A stretch of DNA of 50,386 nucleotides from Acidobacteriaceae bacterium (GCA_025361625.1 JANYKL010000059.1:1-50386); one strand, 5' to 3'; numbered from the stretch's first letter, positions 32,640-42,002 are shown. The notes: generated from the letters alone by a model not told the origin. Numbers and translations are program-made.

Positions 32640-34139
32640 ATGACTTTCGCTACGGGCTCAATTCGTAGTTTCATAACTCTTGCATTTTTTGGAATTGTCT
32701 TCGCCACGCGCCTTTTCGGACAAGGCCAGCAAACATCGTCGCCAGGTGCTGCGACCTCGCAGTCGTCCAAGGCCGGGCAAGAACAATCGAACCTCGAAAA
32801 CTTTACTCCCGAACTCATGCAGCAGCTTGAAACGCTCAAGAGCGCCGCGTTGAGTGACGACTATGCCTATCAGCAACTAGCCCATCTGACGGAGAAGATT
32901 GGTCCCCGCTCCGCCGGATCAGTCGGTGCCAAGGCCGCCGTCGATTACGTTGCGGCACAGATGCGCAGTCTCGGACTCGATGTTCACCTGGAAGAAGTTA
33001 AAGTTCACCACTGGGTTCGGGGTGAGGAGATTGCCGCACTCGTTTCCGGGCCCGGCTTTGCGCCAGGTACCCAGCAGAGAATCGTGCTCGCAGCTCTCGG
33101 CGGGAGCACATCGACCGGGCGCGACGGAATGACCGCCGAGATAGTGGTGATCAAGGATTTCGATGAGCTTAAGGCGCTGGGTACCGAAAAAGTCGCCGGC
33201 AAATTCGTTCTGTTCAATAAAAAGTTTGACAAGCAAAAAGCGGACGCGGGCCTGGCCTACGCCGCCTACCGTGAAGATGTTGGCTATCGCCAGACAGGTC
33301 CGAAGATGGCTGCGGATCTTGGCGCCGCCGCAGCGCTCGTCCGGTCGATTGGTGGTGCAGATTATCGCTTGCCGCATGCCGGAGACAGCGACGCTGCCGG
33401 AATTCCGGCGGCTGCGGTCACAGCCGAAGATGGCGACCTTATCGCGCATCTTGCTGCTCAAGGTCCGGTCCGCATGCGCCTCATCCTGACTCCGCATAAG
33501 GAGCCGGACGAAATCAGCTACAACGTCATCGGCGATCTAAAGGGAACTGAACATCCCGAGCAAGTCGTGATTGTTTCCGCTCATCTTGACTCTTGGGATC
33601 TTGGAACGGGCGCGCTTGACGATGGCGCCGGTGTCGTCGTCGTGATGGAAACTGCACAGCTCCTCCAGCAACTTCACCTCCGCCCGAAAAGGACGCTACG
33701 CGTAATTGCGTGGATGGACGAAGAGAATGATGGCGCGGGCAGCACCCAGTATAAAAAAGAAAACGAACGCGATTTTCCTAACTATGTGGCTGCCATCGAA
33801 AGCGACGTGGGCGCCGGCCACCCCCTCGGTTTCGTAACCAGAATGAGCAAGTCCGCAGCCGAAGCCCTGAAACCGGTTCAAACCGTTCTCATGAGCATTG
33901 GCGCTTCCGTCTTTCAGGATTCACCGCATCCGCCCGGAATTACGGATATCGCCCCCATGGCCGAAGAAGGCGTGCCAATCCTGGGCCCAATGCAGGATAT
34001 ACGCACGTACTACAACTACCATCACACGGCGGCCGACACGCTCGATAAGGTTGTGCCGCTGGAGTTGCGCGAGAATTGCGCTGCAATGGCAGTGATGGCT
34101 TATGCTCTGGCCAATATGACCGACCGATTGCCACGCTGA
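32640..34139 (+). CDS. Secreted M28-family aminopeptidase
   Basis: Di-zinc exopeptidase of about 499 residues, exported to the periplasm. A signal peptide (residues 1-28, SFITLAFFGIVFATRLFGQ) precedes a PA-type insert and the M28 domain. All five metal ligands are visible: His in SAHLDSWDLG, Asp in GALDDGAGV, Glu in MDEENDGAG with the catalytic Glu next to it, Asp in IESDVGAGH and His in YNYHHTAADT. The reading frame extends to a GTG at 32598, but the ATG at 32640 gives a proper signal peptide. It lies 63 bases after the receptor gene and 68 before the permease, so the three form an uptake module: import of peptides, trimming in the periplasm and amino-acid import. Confidence 0.9.
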   Translation: MTFATGSIRSFITLAFFGIVFATRLFGQGQQTSSPGAATSQSSKAGQEQSNLENFTPELMQQLETLKSAALSDDYAYQQLAHLTEKIGPRSAGSVGAKAAVDYVAAQMRSLGLDVHLEEVKVHHWVRGEEIAALVSGPGFAPGTQQRIVLAALGGSTSTGRDGMTAEIVVIKDFDELKALGTEKVAGKFVLFNKKFDKQKADAGLAYAAYREDVGYRQTGPKMAADLGAAAALVRSIGGADYRLPHAGDSDAAGIPAAAVTAEDGDLIAHLAAQGPVRMRLILTPHKEPDEISYNVIGDLKGTEHPEQVVIVSAHLDSWDLGTGALDDGAGVVVVMETAQLLQQLHLRPKRTLRVIAWMDEENDGAGSTQYKKENERDFPNYVAAIESDVGAGHPLGFVTRMSKSAAEALKPVQTVLMSIGASVFQDSPHPPGITDIAPMAEEGVPILGPMQDIRTYYNYHHTAADTLDKVVPLELRENCAAMAVMAYALANMTDRLPR

Positions 34140-34207
34140 ACCAATTCTTTACTCATAAGTCTTCGCCGCTCAAGCATTGAATTACATAAATGAATCAGGA
34201 GAAGTGA

Positions 34208-35749
34208 ATGGCCGGTCTCTTTGCGACTAAGTCTTTGACCGCGATTCTTGAGGAAGCACAAGAGACAGGGGACCAAACCCTGCGGCGAGCCTTGGGCCCG
34301 GGTCACCTGATTGCTCTTGGAATTGGTTCCATCATCGGGACCGGCATATTTGTTCTTACCGGAACTGCGTCGGCCCATCACGCGGGACCCGCCATCATGC
34401 TCTCTTTCATTCTGGCGGGAGTCGCCTGTGTATTCGCAGGGCTTTGTTATGCAGAATTTGCGTCGATGATCCCCGTTTCGGGCTCGGCTTACACCTACGG
34501 TTATGCGACCTTCGGAGAATTCGTTGCGTGGATCATCGGTTGGGATCTCGTCCTCGAATATGGCCTTGGAGCTGCAACCGTAGCGAGCGGCTGGAGCGGC
34601 TACGTACTTAGCCTTCTGCAGGATTTTGGAATTCTGCTTCCGCCGAGGCTGGCAGGCGCTCCGGGGACAGTTTTTTTACTCTACAAGGGGCATTGGGAAC
34701 GATCGACGGCGCAACTACAGAAGGCATTAGAGTTTTCTCACGTCGATCCCGCAGGGCTCCCCCATCAGTACGCTTCATTTAATTTATTCGGTTTCATCGG
34801 CGTTCTTCTAGTCACGGCTGTTCTCGTCGTAGGTATCAAAGAGTCAGTCACACTCAACTCAGTCGTCGTGATAATAAAGCTCTGTGTGCTTCTGATTTTC
34901 ATCGGCATCGGCGCGAACTACATCATGGGGCATCGCCCAGAGGCGGTAGCCAACTGGACTCCCTTCTTGCCCGCCAACACGGGCCACTTCGGCGATTTCG
35001 GATGGTCAGGAATTGCCCGGGCAGCAGGAATAATCTTTTTCGCGTATATCGGGTTTGATCAGGTATCGATGGCGGCGCAGGAATCCAAAAATCCCACTCG
35101 CGATATGCCCATCGGCATTCTTGGATCTCTTGCGATATGTACGGTTATCTATATCCTTGTTACCGCCGTTCTCACCGGACTCGTAAAGTACACTTCGCTC
35201 GACGCTCCTGCTCCAATTGCTGCGGCGATCGAGATTACGGGTGTGAGTTGGGGCAGCAGATTAGTCAAGCTCGGAGCGATCTGCGGTCTTAGCTCCGCGA
35301 TGGTGGTTACGTTGTTAGGCCAGTCGCGCATCTTCTTTTCGATGTCACGCGATGGCTTGCTTCCGAAATGGGCAAGCGTGGTACATCCGCGCTTCCGCAC
35401 TCCTTACATTTCGACGATTGTGATCGGATTGTGCGTGGCATCGGTTGCCGCGCTTACTCCAATCAACGTGATCAGCGAACTCGTTTCGATTGGAACGCTT
35501 CTCGCTTTCATCATAGTCTGCGGCGGAGTCTGGATCCTTCGCCGGCGAGGATCGGCGGTTCCGCGCTCCTTTGTCGCGCCTTGGGTTCCGTTCACGCCTC
35601 TTACGGGCATCGTTATCTCCCTCTTGATGATGATGAGTCTCGGCTGGGAAAGTTGGGCACGACTGTTTATCTGGCTCGGAATTGGACTGATTATCTATTT
35701 CGCTTACGGCCGCAAACACAGCAAAGTCCAACTCCGTAACGCGGATTGA
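34208..35749 (+). CDS. APC-superfamily amino acid permease (cationic amino acid transporter-like)
   Basis: Inner-membrane transporter of 513 residues with 12-14 hydrophobic helices. The family motif in helix 1 is clear: LGPGHLIALGIGSIIGTGIF (residues about 29-48), the unwound Gly-rich site that binds the amino-acid backbone. LCYAEFASMIPVSGSAYTYG near 82 and AYIGFDQVSMAAQESKNPTRD in two parts near 278 are typical of the CAT subgroup. AGGAG lies 5 bases before the ATG at 34208. It completes the receptor-M28 peptidase module. Specificity is not readable. Confidence 0.9.
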   Translation: MAGLFATKSLTAILEEAQETGDQTLRRALGPGHLIALGIGSIIGTGIFVLTGTASAHHAGPAIMLSFILAGVACVFAGLCYAEFASMIPVSGSAYTYGYATFGEFVAWIIGWDLVLEYGLGAATVASGWSGYVLSLLQDFGILLPPRLAGAPGTVFLLYKGHWERSTAQLQKALEFSHVDPAGLPHQYASFNLFGFIGVLLVTAVLVVGIKESVTLNSVVVIIKLCVLLIFIGIGANYIMGHRPEAVANWTPFLPANTGHFGDFGWSGIARAAGIIFFAYIGFDQVSMAAQESKNPTRDMPIGILGSLAICTVIYILVTAVLTGLVKYTSLDAPAPIAAAIEITGVSWGSRLVKLGAICGLSSAMVVTLLGQSRIFFSMSRDGLLPKWASVVHPRFRTPYISTIVIGLCVASVAALTPINVISELVSIGTLLAFIIVCGGVWILRRRGSAVPRSFVAPWVPFTPLTGIVISLLMMMSLGWESWARLFIWLGIGLIIYFAYGRKHSKVQLRNAD

Positions 35750-36523
35750 TCTCAATCCAAGCGCCCGCAGTGACAGCCGATGAACTGGCGCGAAATTACA
35801 GCAGCATTACTCGAACAGCATTACTTGGTTGTAGTTGAGTAAACCTCTCTTCCCATAAACCAGGTTTCGAGTACTTTCGTCGTACCAATTCGCTCGGGAA
35901 GTCCTACAGTGCAATGAATGTTCCGATCGAGCACGATGAAATCCGCCGACTGATCTTGCGGAATCAAAAGACCTCGATCATGATTTATGGGCTGCATGTT
36001 GAAGTGCTGTTGGCGGCGATTTATGCGATATTTCTCGCTGCCGTGGCATTCGGATTGGAACTACTGGCGCCACACTCATCAGCGTCTGAGCTGTATTGTC
36101 CGTGGAGTAGACTCTTCTGATCTTGACCTGATCTTGATCTCCTTTCATTACCGCGTTCAAGAGATAAGAAACTCCTGCTCTCGGGCCGAGTCGCGAGCGG
36201 ACATATCCTTATCGGCCCGCCCTTATTACCGCCCTCTTATTTATGTGCAGTGCATTCTTTCCGCTAGCGTATGCCCGTGGCTCACAAATAGCATCGTCGC
36301 CAAAAGGCTTGGTCGAGAGAGATGAGTTAGAGCAATTGGCAGGCCTGGTGGGGGCTTTGCTAACACAGATTCAGTTGACTTCATGAGTTTTTGGCATCTC
36401 CCTTTTAACAGGAGGCACGATGATTCGATTGGTTTATAGGCACGTACTTCTTCTCGCTTCTAGTCTCGTCTTAGCTCTACTGCAGGCCAGGAGACAGGAT
36501 CGGCTCATTGGCAGCCGTCGAAC
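35750..36523. other. Region of weak or decayed coding sequence
   Basis: About 770 bases between the permease and the convergent PolX-like gene. It contains a possible 68-residue membrane protein (35914-36120), a 47-residue frame at 36244-36387 with no recognised family, and a signal-peptide remnant from 36420. No RNA gene, insertion sequence or clear terminator was seen. Confidence 0.4.
35914..36120 (+). CDS. Possible small single-helix membrane protein
   Basis: A 68-residue frame starting MNVPIEHDEIRRLILRNQK with one convincing transmembrane helix at about 29-51 (VEVLLAAIYAIFLAAVAFGL). The amphipathic charged N-terminus followed by a helix looks protein-like, but the last 15 residues do not and there is no Shine-Dalgarno. 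It may be the intact start of a broken gene. I do not recognise a family. Confidence 0.35.
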   Translation: MNVPIEHDEIRRLILRNQKTSIMIYGLHVEVLLAAIYAIFLAAVAFGLELLAPHSSASELYCPWSRLF

Positions 36524-36545
36524 TTACCGCCGGAAGAGAATAGAG
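36420..36545 (+). pseudogene. Remnant: ribosome-binding site and signal peptide running into the PolX gene
   Basis: AGGAGG stands 5 bases before an ATG at 36420 that encodes MIRLVYRHVLLLASSLVLAL, a standard signal peptide ending LLQA. After that the frame becomes Arg-rich. A shifted frame from about 36487 reads QETGSAHWQPSNLPPEENRE, which looks like a mature secreted N-terminus. It then runs into the 3' end of the convergent PolX-like gene at 36524. A frameshift plus loss of the rest is the simplest reading; a short real secreted peptide is the alternative. Confidence 0.35.
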
Positions 36546-38233
36546 AGTTTTCGCCATGGCAGGCAGTTAAGGACATCAGATGTTTGCAGCCCCGCCCGGC
36601 GCGCCTGATCGATCCCATAACGAGTGAGTCCGAATTCAGGCATGCTATGCGCATCGGTCGAGATGGCGATCTTTATGCCTGCGGCCGCCGCGGCACGCGT
36701 GTTGTCGGCCGAAAGATCGAGGCGGTCGGGACTGGAATTTATTTCGAAAAAGCAGCCGTTCTGGCGAGCGTGGGCAATGATCCGCTCCATATCAATTTCG
36801 TAGCCGGGGCGTTTCAGTAGAAGACGGCCGGTCGCATGGCCCAGGATATTGAAATACCGGTTATCCATCGCCCTCATGATTCTCTCGGTTTGCTCTTTCT
36901 TGCCGAGCCCGAAACGCGAATGAATTGAGCAGACGGTGTAGTCAAGTTCTTTCAGAAGATCATCCGGATAATCGAGCGATCCGTCAGCGAGAATGTCGAC
37001 CTCGGAAGATTTCAGGACCCGAATTCCGGTGAGCCGTTCATTCAGCTTGTCGATAAACCCCACCTGCTTCCACAACTCATCCACGGGAACGCCACCGGCT
37101 ATCTTCAGGCTTTGGGAGTGGTCAGTGATGCCTGTGTATTCGTATCCTCTCTCGCGGGCGGCTGTAGCCATCTGCTCGATTGAATGAGCGCCGTCGCTTG
37201 AAGTCGAATGCGCATGAAGTTCGCCGCGTATATCGTTTACCGAGACCAGCACCGGCAGAGCGCCGTGCAATGCCTGCTCGACTTCGTGATGTCCTTCCCG
37301 AAGCTCGGGCTCGATGAATGACATTCCAAACTTCCGATAGAAAGACAGTTCCGAGGGGAATGGGCCTTTCGCCTTGACCGAGGTCAGACTGCCGGTGACG
37401 GAAAGGAGCTTATTCATATGCGCCTTCGATCCGGTTGAGGTGACTAACGAAAGGCCCCAATCGCGTCTCGACGCTGCCTGAATCAGCAGCCTGATCCCGG
37501 AAGAGAGAGCAAAAAGCGCCTCCCCCTTCGAGGAACTAATGAGGAGAGTGCGGCCTCCAAAGCGTTCCAGCTTTCCCACAAGCGCAGGAAAATCCTCGGT
37601 ATCGACGAGAAAAGAGATTTCGTCGATGATTTCGACCCGCCTTCGATAGTCGCCGACAACCTCAACCGTGCGCACCTGGCATTTTTCGCGCAAGAATTTC
37701 TCTAGAGAGCTACGCAGGTCATCCGCCCGGTACAGCAACATGGCATGGCTTTCAGTGAGACCCTGACGGACATGCTGCGCCATCCGTGCTCCGAATATTT
37801 TTTCAATCTCGCCGTCTTCGAGCGTCTCGCGTAATGAATTTATCGAAGAAATGTTCAGCTTTTTATAAATGCGAAGGATGCGTTTGGGGTCCAGCCGCGG
37901 ATAGGCGTTGATGTCCACGAGCTCTGGACTGGCTTCCGTCCGAAGCTTCGCAAGTTTTCCCAACGTACCAGTCAGCACGATCTCGCGGATCGCCCCCGCG
38001 ATCGCCTCGCCGATGCCGGCATACTGCGTCAGGTCCGCTTCGTCGCAAACGAGTTCATCTAGGCTTTCTGACAACGTTCGTATGTTTGCGGAAGCCCGAC
38101 GGTACGCTTTTACTTTGAAAGGATTTTCTTTTTGGGTCGAGAGCATTTGCGCGAGACTGGCGAGCTGATCGGCAATTTCCGCGTTGCTAAGGGGCGTCCT
38201 CGCCTGCTGTTCTTGGCGTTTTGCTTTCATCAT
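36524..38233 (-). CDS. polX: PolX-family protein with PHP nuclease domain; polymerase site degenerate
   Basis: Cytoplasmic DNA-repair-type protein of 569 residues. Order: N-terminal 8-kDa and helix-hairpin-helix part (about 15-160; LTQYAGIGEAIAGAIREI near 68), a pol-beta-type palm (about 190-315) and a C-terminal PHP phosphoesterase (330-569). The PHP metal site is intact: HAHS at 340-343, TDHS near 370, SSEVDIL, HSRFG, GHATGR and TDAHS. The palm is not: the usual GDIDIL with two catalytic aspartates reads DEISFL (204-209) and the third aspartate position (GIQVDLR in active enzymes) reads GIRLLIQ (246-252). So the 3'-5' exonuclease/phosphoesterase may work while nucleotide addition is probably lost. 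Normal length and intact C-terminus argue against decay of the whole gene. Confidence 0.88.
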   Translation of the reverse strand: MMKAKRQEQQARTPLSNAEIADQLASLAQMLSTQKENPFKVKAYRRASANIRTLSESLDELVCDEADLTQYAGIGEAIAGAIREIVLTGTLGKLAKLRTEASPELVDINAYPRLDPKRILRIYKKLNISSINSLRETLEDGEIEKIFGARMAQHVRQGLTESHAMLLYRADDLRSSLEKFLREKCQVRTVEVVGDYRRRVEIIDEISFLVDTEDFPALVGKLERFGGRTLLISSSKGEALFALSSGIRLLIQAASRRDWGLSLVTSTGSKAHMNKLLSVTGSLTSVKAKGPFPSELSFYRKFGMSFIEPELREGHHEVEQALHGALPVLVSVNDIRGELHAHSTSSDGAHSIEQMATAARERGYEYTGITDHSQSLKIAGGVPVDELWKQVGFIDKLNERLTGIRVLKSSEVDILADGSLDYPDDLLKELDYTVCSIHSRFGLGKKEQTERIMRAMDNRYFNILGHATGRLLLKRPGYEIDMERIIAHARQNGCFFEINSSPDRLDLSADNTRAAAAAGIKIAISTDAHSMPEFGLTRYGIDQARRAGLQTSDVLNCLPWRKLSILFRR

Positions 38234-38630
38234 TCTCTGCTAGTCATCGACGTTCCGCGCTATCCAAATCATACAGAAAACGTCTTCGGCGGACTCGGGA
38301 TCAACCCGTCTATGCACGTGGAGGCACCGTACAAGATTTTCCAGAACAGAATCTATCTAAAACTAAATGCACCATCGAAAGCGAAAACGCCGCAAATTAT
38401 GCCCGTTCGGGTTCCCGGACTACCGCAAAACTTCCTAGTGCAATACTGTTTCGCCAGTAGGTACAGAGGGTCCCGCGGGACGTTATTCTAATTTGTTCAA
38501 AAGACGGCTGGGGCGGCAAAATCGTTTCATGGAGATGAAGTTCCGCTTAAAAGCGACCTCGGCGATGCTTCGCAATTAGCACGGCCGCTCGCGGCGGAAA
38601 CTCCCTCTTCAAAAATTCGAAGGAGCAGAC
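38234..38630. other. Intergenic region, nothing clear
   Basis: About 400 bases between the divergent PolX-like and ferritin-like genes. Several short frames cross it but none has a ribosome-binding site or protein-like composition. Promoters for both genes must lie here, but no boxes stand out. Confidence 0.35.
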
Positions 38631-39134
38631 ATGAAAGAGAATTTATTAAGAAAACTCTACGTTGATGAATTGAAAGATCTCTATAGCGCCGAAAATCAGT
38701 TATTGAAAGCCCTGCCAGAAATGGCAAAGGCCGCCACCGCCCGCAAGTTGAAAATGGGTTTCACTGCTCATTGGAAGCAGACAAAGCAGCACGTGGCCAG
38801 ACTCGAAAGAATTTTCAAAGGAATGAAAGAAGGTCCGCACGGCAAACACTGTTCGGGAATGGAAGGGCTAATCAAGGAGGGAAGCGAACTGATTACCGAG
38901 AACCCGTCTCCAGAAGAACTTGATGCAGGTCTGATCGCCGCAGCCCAGCACGTTGAGCACTATGAAATGGCGGGGTACGGCTGTGTTCGTTCATACGCTA
39001 GGTTGTTGAAGGAGAAACAAGCGGTCGCTCTTCTGACCCAGACTTATAACGAAGAAAAGGAAACGGACAAAAAGCTGACACTACTTTCAAAGGATATCAA
39101 CGTCGAGGCAATGGACACGGAGGAAGAAGTCTAG
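38631..39134 (+). CDS. YciE/YciF-type ferritin-like protein (DUF892)
   Basis: Small helical protein of 167 residues with the di-iron ferritin-like fold, linked to stress responses in other bacteria. Motifs: LYVDELKDLYSAENQLLKAL near the N-terminus (Glu and His/Glu ligands in the first helix pair), KQHVARLERIF near 45, AAQHVEHYEMAGYG near 103 and TYNEEKETDKKLTLL near 143 are the four helices carrying metal-ligand candidates. AGGAG is 6-7 bases before the ATG. Its biochemical role is not established in any organism I know. It stands alone here. Confidence 0.9.
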   Translation: MKENLLRKLYVDELKDLYSAENQLLKALPEMAKAATARKLKMGFTAHWKQTKQHVARLERIFKGMKEGPHGKHCSGMEGLIKEGSELITENPSPEELDAGLIAAAQHVEHYEMAGYGCVRSYARLLKEKQAVALLTQTYNEEKETDKKLTLLSKDINVEAMDTEEEV

Positions 39135-39224
39135 CTCCGCCCAAAAACCGTTCGTGATTTGGGGTGCTTTAAGCGCACTTGTGCAACCCTAATCGACACG
39201 GTGGCTTGTGAAGCTCGGCCTGGG

Positions 39225-39641
39225 CTACACAGCCAAGCCATGTGTTGCCATGAACTCCTGAGACATAGGAATGGGACTGGTCACATCCAACAAAAGTCCG
39301 TTAGGATCAACAATCATAAAGTGGCGTTGACCGTAACTTTCGTTTCGAAGTGGCTGAACGATCTCAAGACCTCGCGTCTCAGCCTCTAGATGGACCGCAT
39401 CCACATCATCCACTCCAAATGAAAGAACGACCCCCCGAGGGGCATCTTGAAAATTCCTGGGGACAAGCTCGTGGTCACGTCTCCAAATCCCTAATTGGGC
39501 GGATGGATTCGACGGCGACTCAAGCTCGATGAAGAAATCGCTTTCGAAAGAAACTCTGAAATCGAGAAGTCGAACGTAGAAGTCACGTGTCTCGGCTATT
39601 CGGTCAGAGAGTATCGCCGCCAGCACTCTGGAAACAGGCAT
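39225..39641 (-). CDS. VOC-family (glyoxalase/bleomycin-resistance fold) protein
   Basis: A 138-residue single-domain protein of the vicinal oxygen chelate superfamily with two beta-alpha-beta-beta-beta modules: AAILSDRIAETRDFYVRLLD at 8-27 and GVDDVDAVHLEAETRGLEIV near 77-96, closing with FMIVDPNGLLLDVTSP. Members are metal-dependent lyases, isomerases or dioxygenases, or binding proteins. The likely ligand positions (His/Gln near the start, Glu at the end) are not in their usual place, so a binding role is possible. GAGGA precedes the ATG. It lies 67 bases after the AraC-type regulator gene, same direction, probably one transcript. Confidence 0.8.
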   Translation of the reverse strand: MPVSRVLAAILSDRIAETRDFYVRLLDFRVSFESDFFIELESPSNPSAQLGIWRRDHELVPRNFQDAPRGVVLSFGVDDVDAVHLEAETRGLEIVQPLRNESYGQRHFMIVDPNGLLLDVTSPIPMSQEFMATHGLAV

Positions 39642-39708
39642 AAGAGGTCCTCACGTGCTTATACTGTCACAGGATTAGGGTCCGGTATTGTAAGAAATTT
39701 ACGTCGAT

Positions 39709-40524
39709 CTACGTCGAAACGTGGTTGAGACGTCCTGTCTTCCTATGCAGGTAATCTGTAGGGGTACACCCTGCAAACGTCCGAAAGTCGTGGATGAGAT
39801 GCGCCTGATCGTAGTAACCGCATTTCAAACAGAAATCGTTCCACTTGATTTTGTGTACTGTCTCCGTGAATCTCACTACCCGTTGAAAACGTTGAAGGCG
39901 GGAGAAAAGCTTCGGAGTCAATCCCACCTGCTTGCTGAAAATCTCGATGAAGTTTCTTGGGCTCATCCCAAGTTTCCCCGTGATTTCGGATATTCGAGAG
40001 GAACTTGAAGCCCAGTGTAGTTTGTTCACGGCAAACTCGACGGCAGAGTTCAATGGTAGACACCGTCTCATTTCAGTTAAAAAAAAGTCTTCAAGGATCC
40101 GGAACTTACTGGTCGTGCCGTTTGCTTCCAGCAATCTCTCCCGGAGGCTAACGGCTCGACCGCCCCATAGCGCGTCGAGTGGCTCGATGGAATTAAGTAA
40201 TTCATTGGCGGGCAATCCTAAAAACGGGTAGGCTCCCCCCGGTTTAAAATGCACGCCTATCAACGAGGCACGGGCCGGAATCTCACCGTCGAAGAATTTA
40301 GATTGCGGACCGGAGACGAGCGCGTGACGAAAACTTCGCAGTCCAGTTTTATCTTTTGAGTTTGAGACCTGCACGACGTCATCGTGCAGGTTGAATACGA
40401 TTTCGACGGTCCCTCCCGGCAGGGCACGTTCCTTTACGCTGGATGATTGGTTACTGTTATATAGCCAGAATGAGTGCACAAAGTCTGTTAACGGAGGCCG
40501 CGGGATGTAGACGTTGTGAAGCAC
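39709..40524 (-). CDS. AraC-family transcriptional regulator
   Basis: A 271-residue regulator with an N-terminal cupin-like effector domain (about 1-150, including RALPGGTVEIVFNLHDD) and a C-terminal pair of helix-turn-helix motifs (about 170-260). The first is RISEITGKLGMSPRNFIEIF. The second contains WNDFCLKCGYYDQAHLIHDF and ends in FAGCTPTDYL, the classic AraC signature. The start is a GTG at 40524. It precedes and probably controls the VOC gene. No operator could be identified. Confidence 0.9.
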   Translation of the reverse strand: MLHNVYIPRPPLTDFVHSFWLYNSNQSSSVKERALPGGTVEIVFNLHDDVVQVSNSKDKTGLRSFRHALVSGPQSKFFDGEIPARASLIGVHFKPGGAYPFLGLPANELLNSIEPLDALWGGRAVSLRERLLEANGTTSKFRILEDFFLTEMRRCLPLNSAVEFAVNKLHWASSSSRISEITGKLGMSPRNFIEIFSKQVGLTPKLFSRLQRFQRVVRFTETVHKIKWNDFCLKCGYYDQAHLIHDFRTFAGCTPTDYLHRKTGRLNHVST

Positions 40525-40574
40525 CCATCAGATGATGCACACCATAGAGCCTACCGGTCAAGCAAGTCTCGGGA

Positions 40575-42002
40575 TTACATCGATCGCTTCCGGCGGCCCG
40601 ATCGGTAGATGACGTAAACCAAGGACATCACTGCCAGGAGCGGCAAGAATGTCGGAATCGTATATACCAGCCCTTTTACCCAGAACGTGCTCATCGCGAT
40701 GCCGGACATCGCCAGAATTGCAAACAGTGTGGGCCAGGGATGAAAAGGTAGTTTTAGCGGCAGTGCAGAAAGTTCGGTCGAACTAATCTTTTGGCGAAAA
40801 CGCAAGTGTGTAATCAGGACGATACCCCAGACATAGAACATCCCCGCAACTGCCGTGCCGTAAAGTAAAAGAAAAGCATTTGTCGGAGCGAAGACCGCGA
40901 GAAGAATCGCAGCCACCATGCCGGCACTCGACAAAGCCAGGGCTCTGTGCGGAACTCCCCTCGAGCTCAGACGGCTTAACCAACGCGGGGCGTAGCTTCC
41001 CTTCGAGAGCGAGAACAACATGCGGGTCGAAAGATACAAGTTTGTGTTCGCGCTCGACAGCGCCGCCGTGATGACGACCAGATTCATGATGCTGGCGGCA
41101 AAAGGAATTCCCGCTGTAGCAAACGCGCGTACAAACGGACTTCCCGCAATGCTCGCCGAACCCGTGCGATTCCAGGGCGTCATGCAAAGCATGACGGTGA
41201 TGGCCAGTACGTAGAAGATGATGAGTCGATAAACGATCGTGCGCATTGCTTTCGGAATGCTGACCGACGGATTCTGAGCTTCGCCCGCCGTCACTGCGAT
41301 CACTTCCACTCCCATGTAGCTTGTGATCACCAGAGACATGGCAAGCCACACCCCCCGCCAACCGTGGGGCAGAAAGCCTCCGTTGTTGGTGAGATTCGAG
41401 AGCCCCACGGCGGGCCAGGGGCCAAGTCCAGTGATGAGCAGCAGGCCAACTGCAATAAATATGATGATGGCGAGAACCTTGATGAGCGCAAACCAATATT
41501 CAAACTCACCAAAGTTGCCGACCTGCAGGGCATTAATAATAATGAGAGCGCTCGACACCAGAAGTATCCATTCCCAGCCCGGGACGCGAGGAAACCAGAA
41601 TCCGAAGTAGATGGCTACCGCAGTCACTTCAGCGCCTATAGCGATGATTTGCACCAGTCCGTAAGTAGCCCGAACAGTGAAGCCCGCCCACGGACTCAAG
41701 TAAGTCTCGGCATAGATACCGAACGACCCAGCCACGGGATGCACCACCGCCATTTCGGCGATTGCGTACGCCATCACAATCGCCACGAGTGCACCGATCA
41801 AGTAACTGATGATGATGCCGGGGCCGGCCAGCTCAATCGTGAAACTGCTTCCCAGGAATAGACCAACTCCAATGGCTCCGCCCATGGCGATCATGGTGAG
41901 CTGCCGCGAATTGAGACGACGTTGAAGTTCTGTATGTTCCTCTGGCATAACGGGCGTGGTTACATCTGGATGCGACACGGGACCGGTTGAAGAATTGTCC
42001 AA
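40575..42002 (-). CDS. APC-family amino acid permease (AAT subgroup)
   Basis: Inner-membrane amino-acid transporter with 12 helices and about 457-475 residues. The family signature is LNSRQLTMIAMGGAIGVGLF then LGSSFTIELAGPGIIISYLI, with the unwound GAIGVG site in helix 1. AEMAVVHPVAGSFGIYAETY near 85 and YMGVEVIAVTAGEAQNPSVS near 230 match the bacterial proton symporters for GABA, proline, histidine or aromatic amino acids. Start is uncertain: TTG at 42002 or ATG at 41948 (MPEEHTE). It is the last gene of the leftward operon, 36 bases after the desulfurase-like gene. Confidence 0.88.
   Translation of the reverse strand: MDNSSTGPVSHPDVTTPVMPEEHTELQRRLNSRQLTMIAMGGAIGVGLFLGSSFTIELAGPGIIISYLIGALVAIVMAYAIAEMAVVHPVAGSFGIYAETYLSPWAGFTVRATYGLVQIIAIGAEVTAVAIYFGFWFPRVPGWEWILLVSSALIIINALQVGNFGEFEYWFALIKVLAIIIFIAVGLLLITGLGPWPAVGLSNLTNNGGFLPHGWRGVWLAMSLVITSYMGVEVIAVTAGEAQNPSVSIPKAMRTIVYRLIIFYVLAITVMLCMTPWNRTGSASIAGSPFVRAFATAGIPFAASIMNLVVITAALSSANTNLYLSTRMLFSLSKGSYAPRWLSRLSSRGVPHRALALSSAGMVAAILLAVFAPTNAFLLLYGTAVAGMFYVWGIVLITHLRFRQKISSTELSALPLKLPFHPWPTLFAILAMSGIAMSTFWVKGLVYTIPTFLPLLAVMSLVYVIYRSGRRKRSM

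Noticed and set aside
36244-36387. A 47-residue rightward frame (MCSAFFPLAYARGSQ...) between the permease and PolX genes
   Set aside because: No ribosome-binding site and no recognised family; the stretch could equally be part of a dispersed intergenic repeat, which one window cannot show.
38132-38491. Rightward reading frame of about 119 residues across the PolX start
   Set aside because: Half of it is antisense to the PolX N-terminus and the rest has no ribosome-binding site or protein-like composition.
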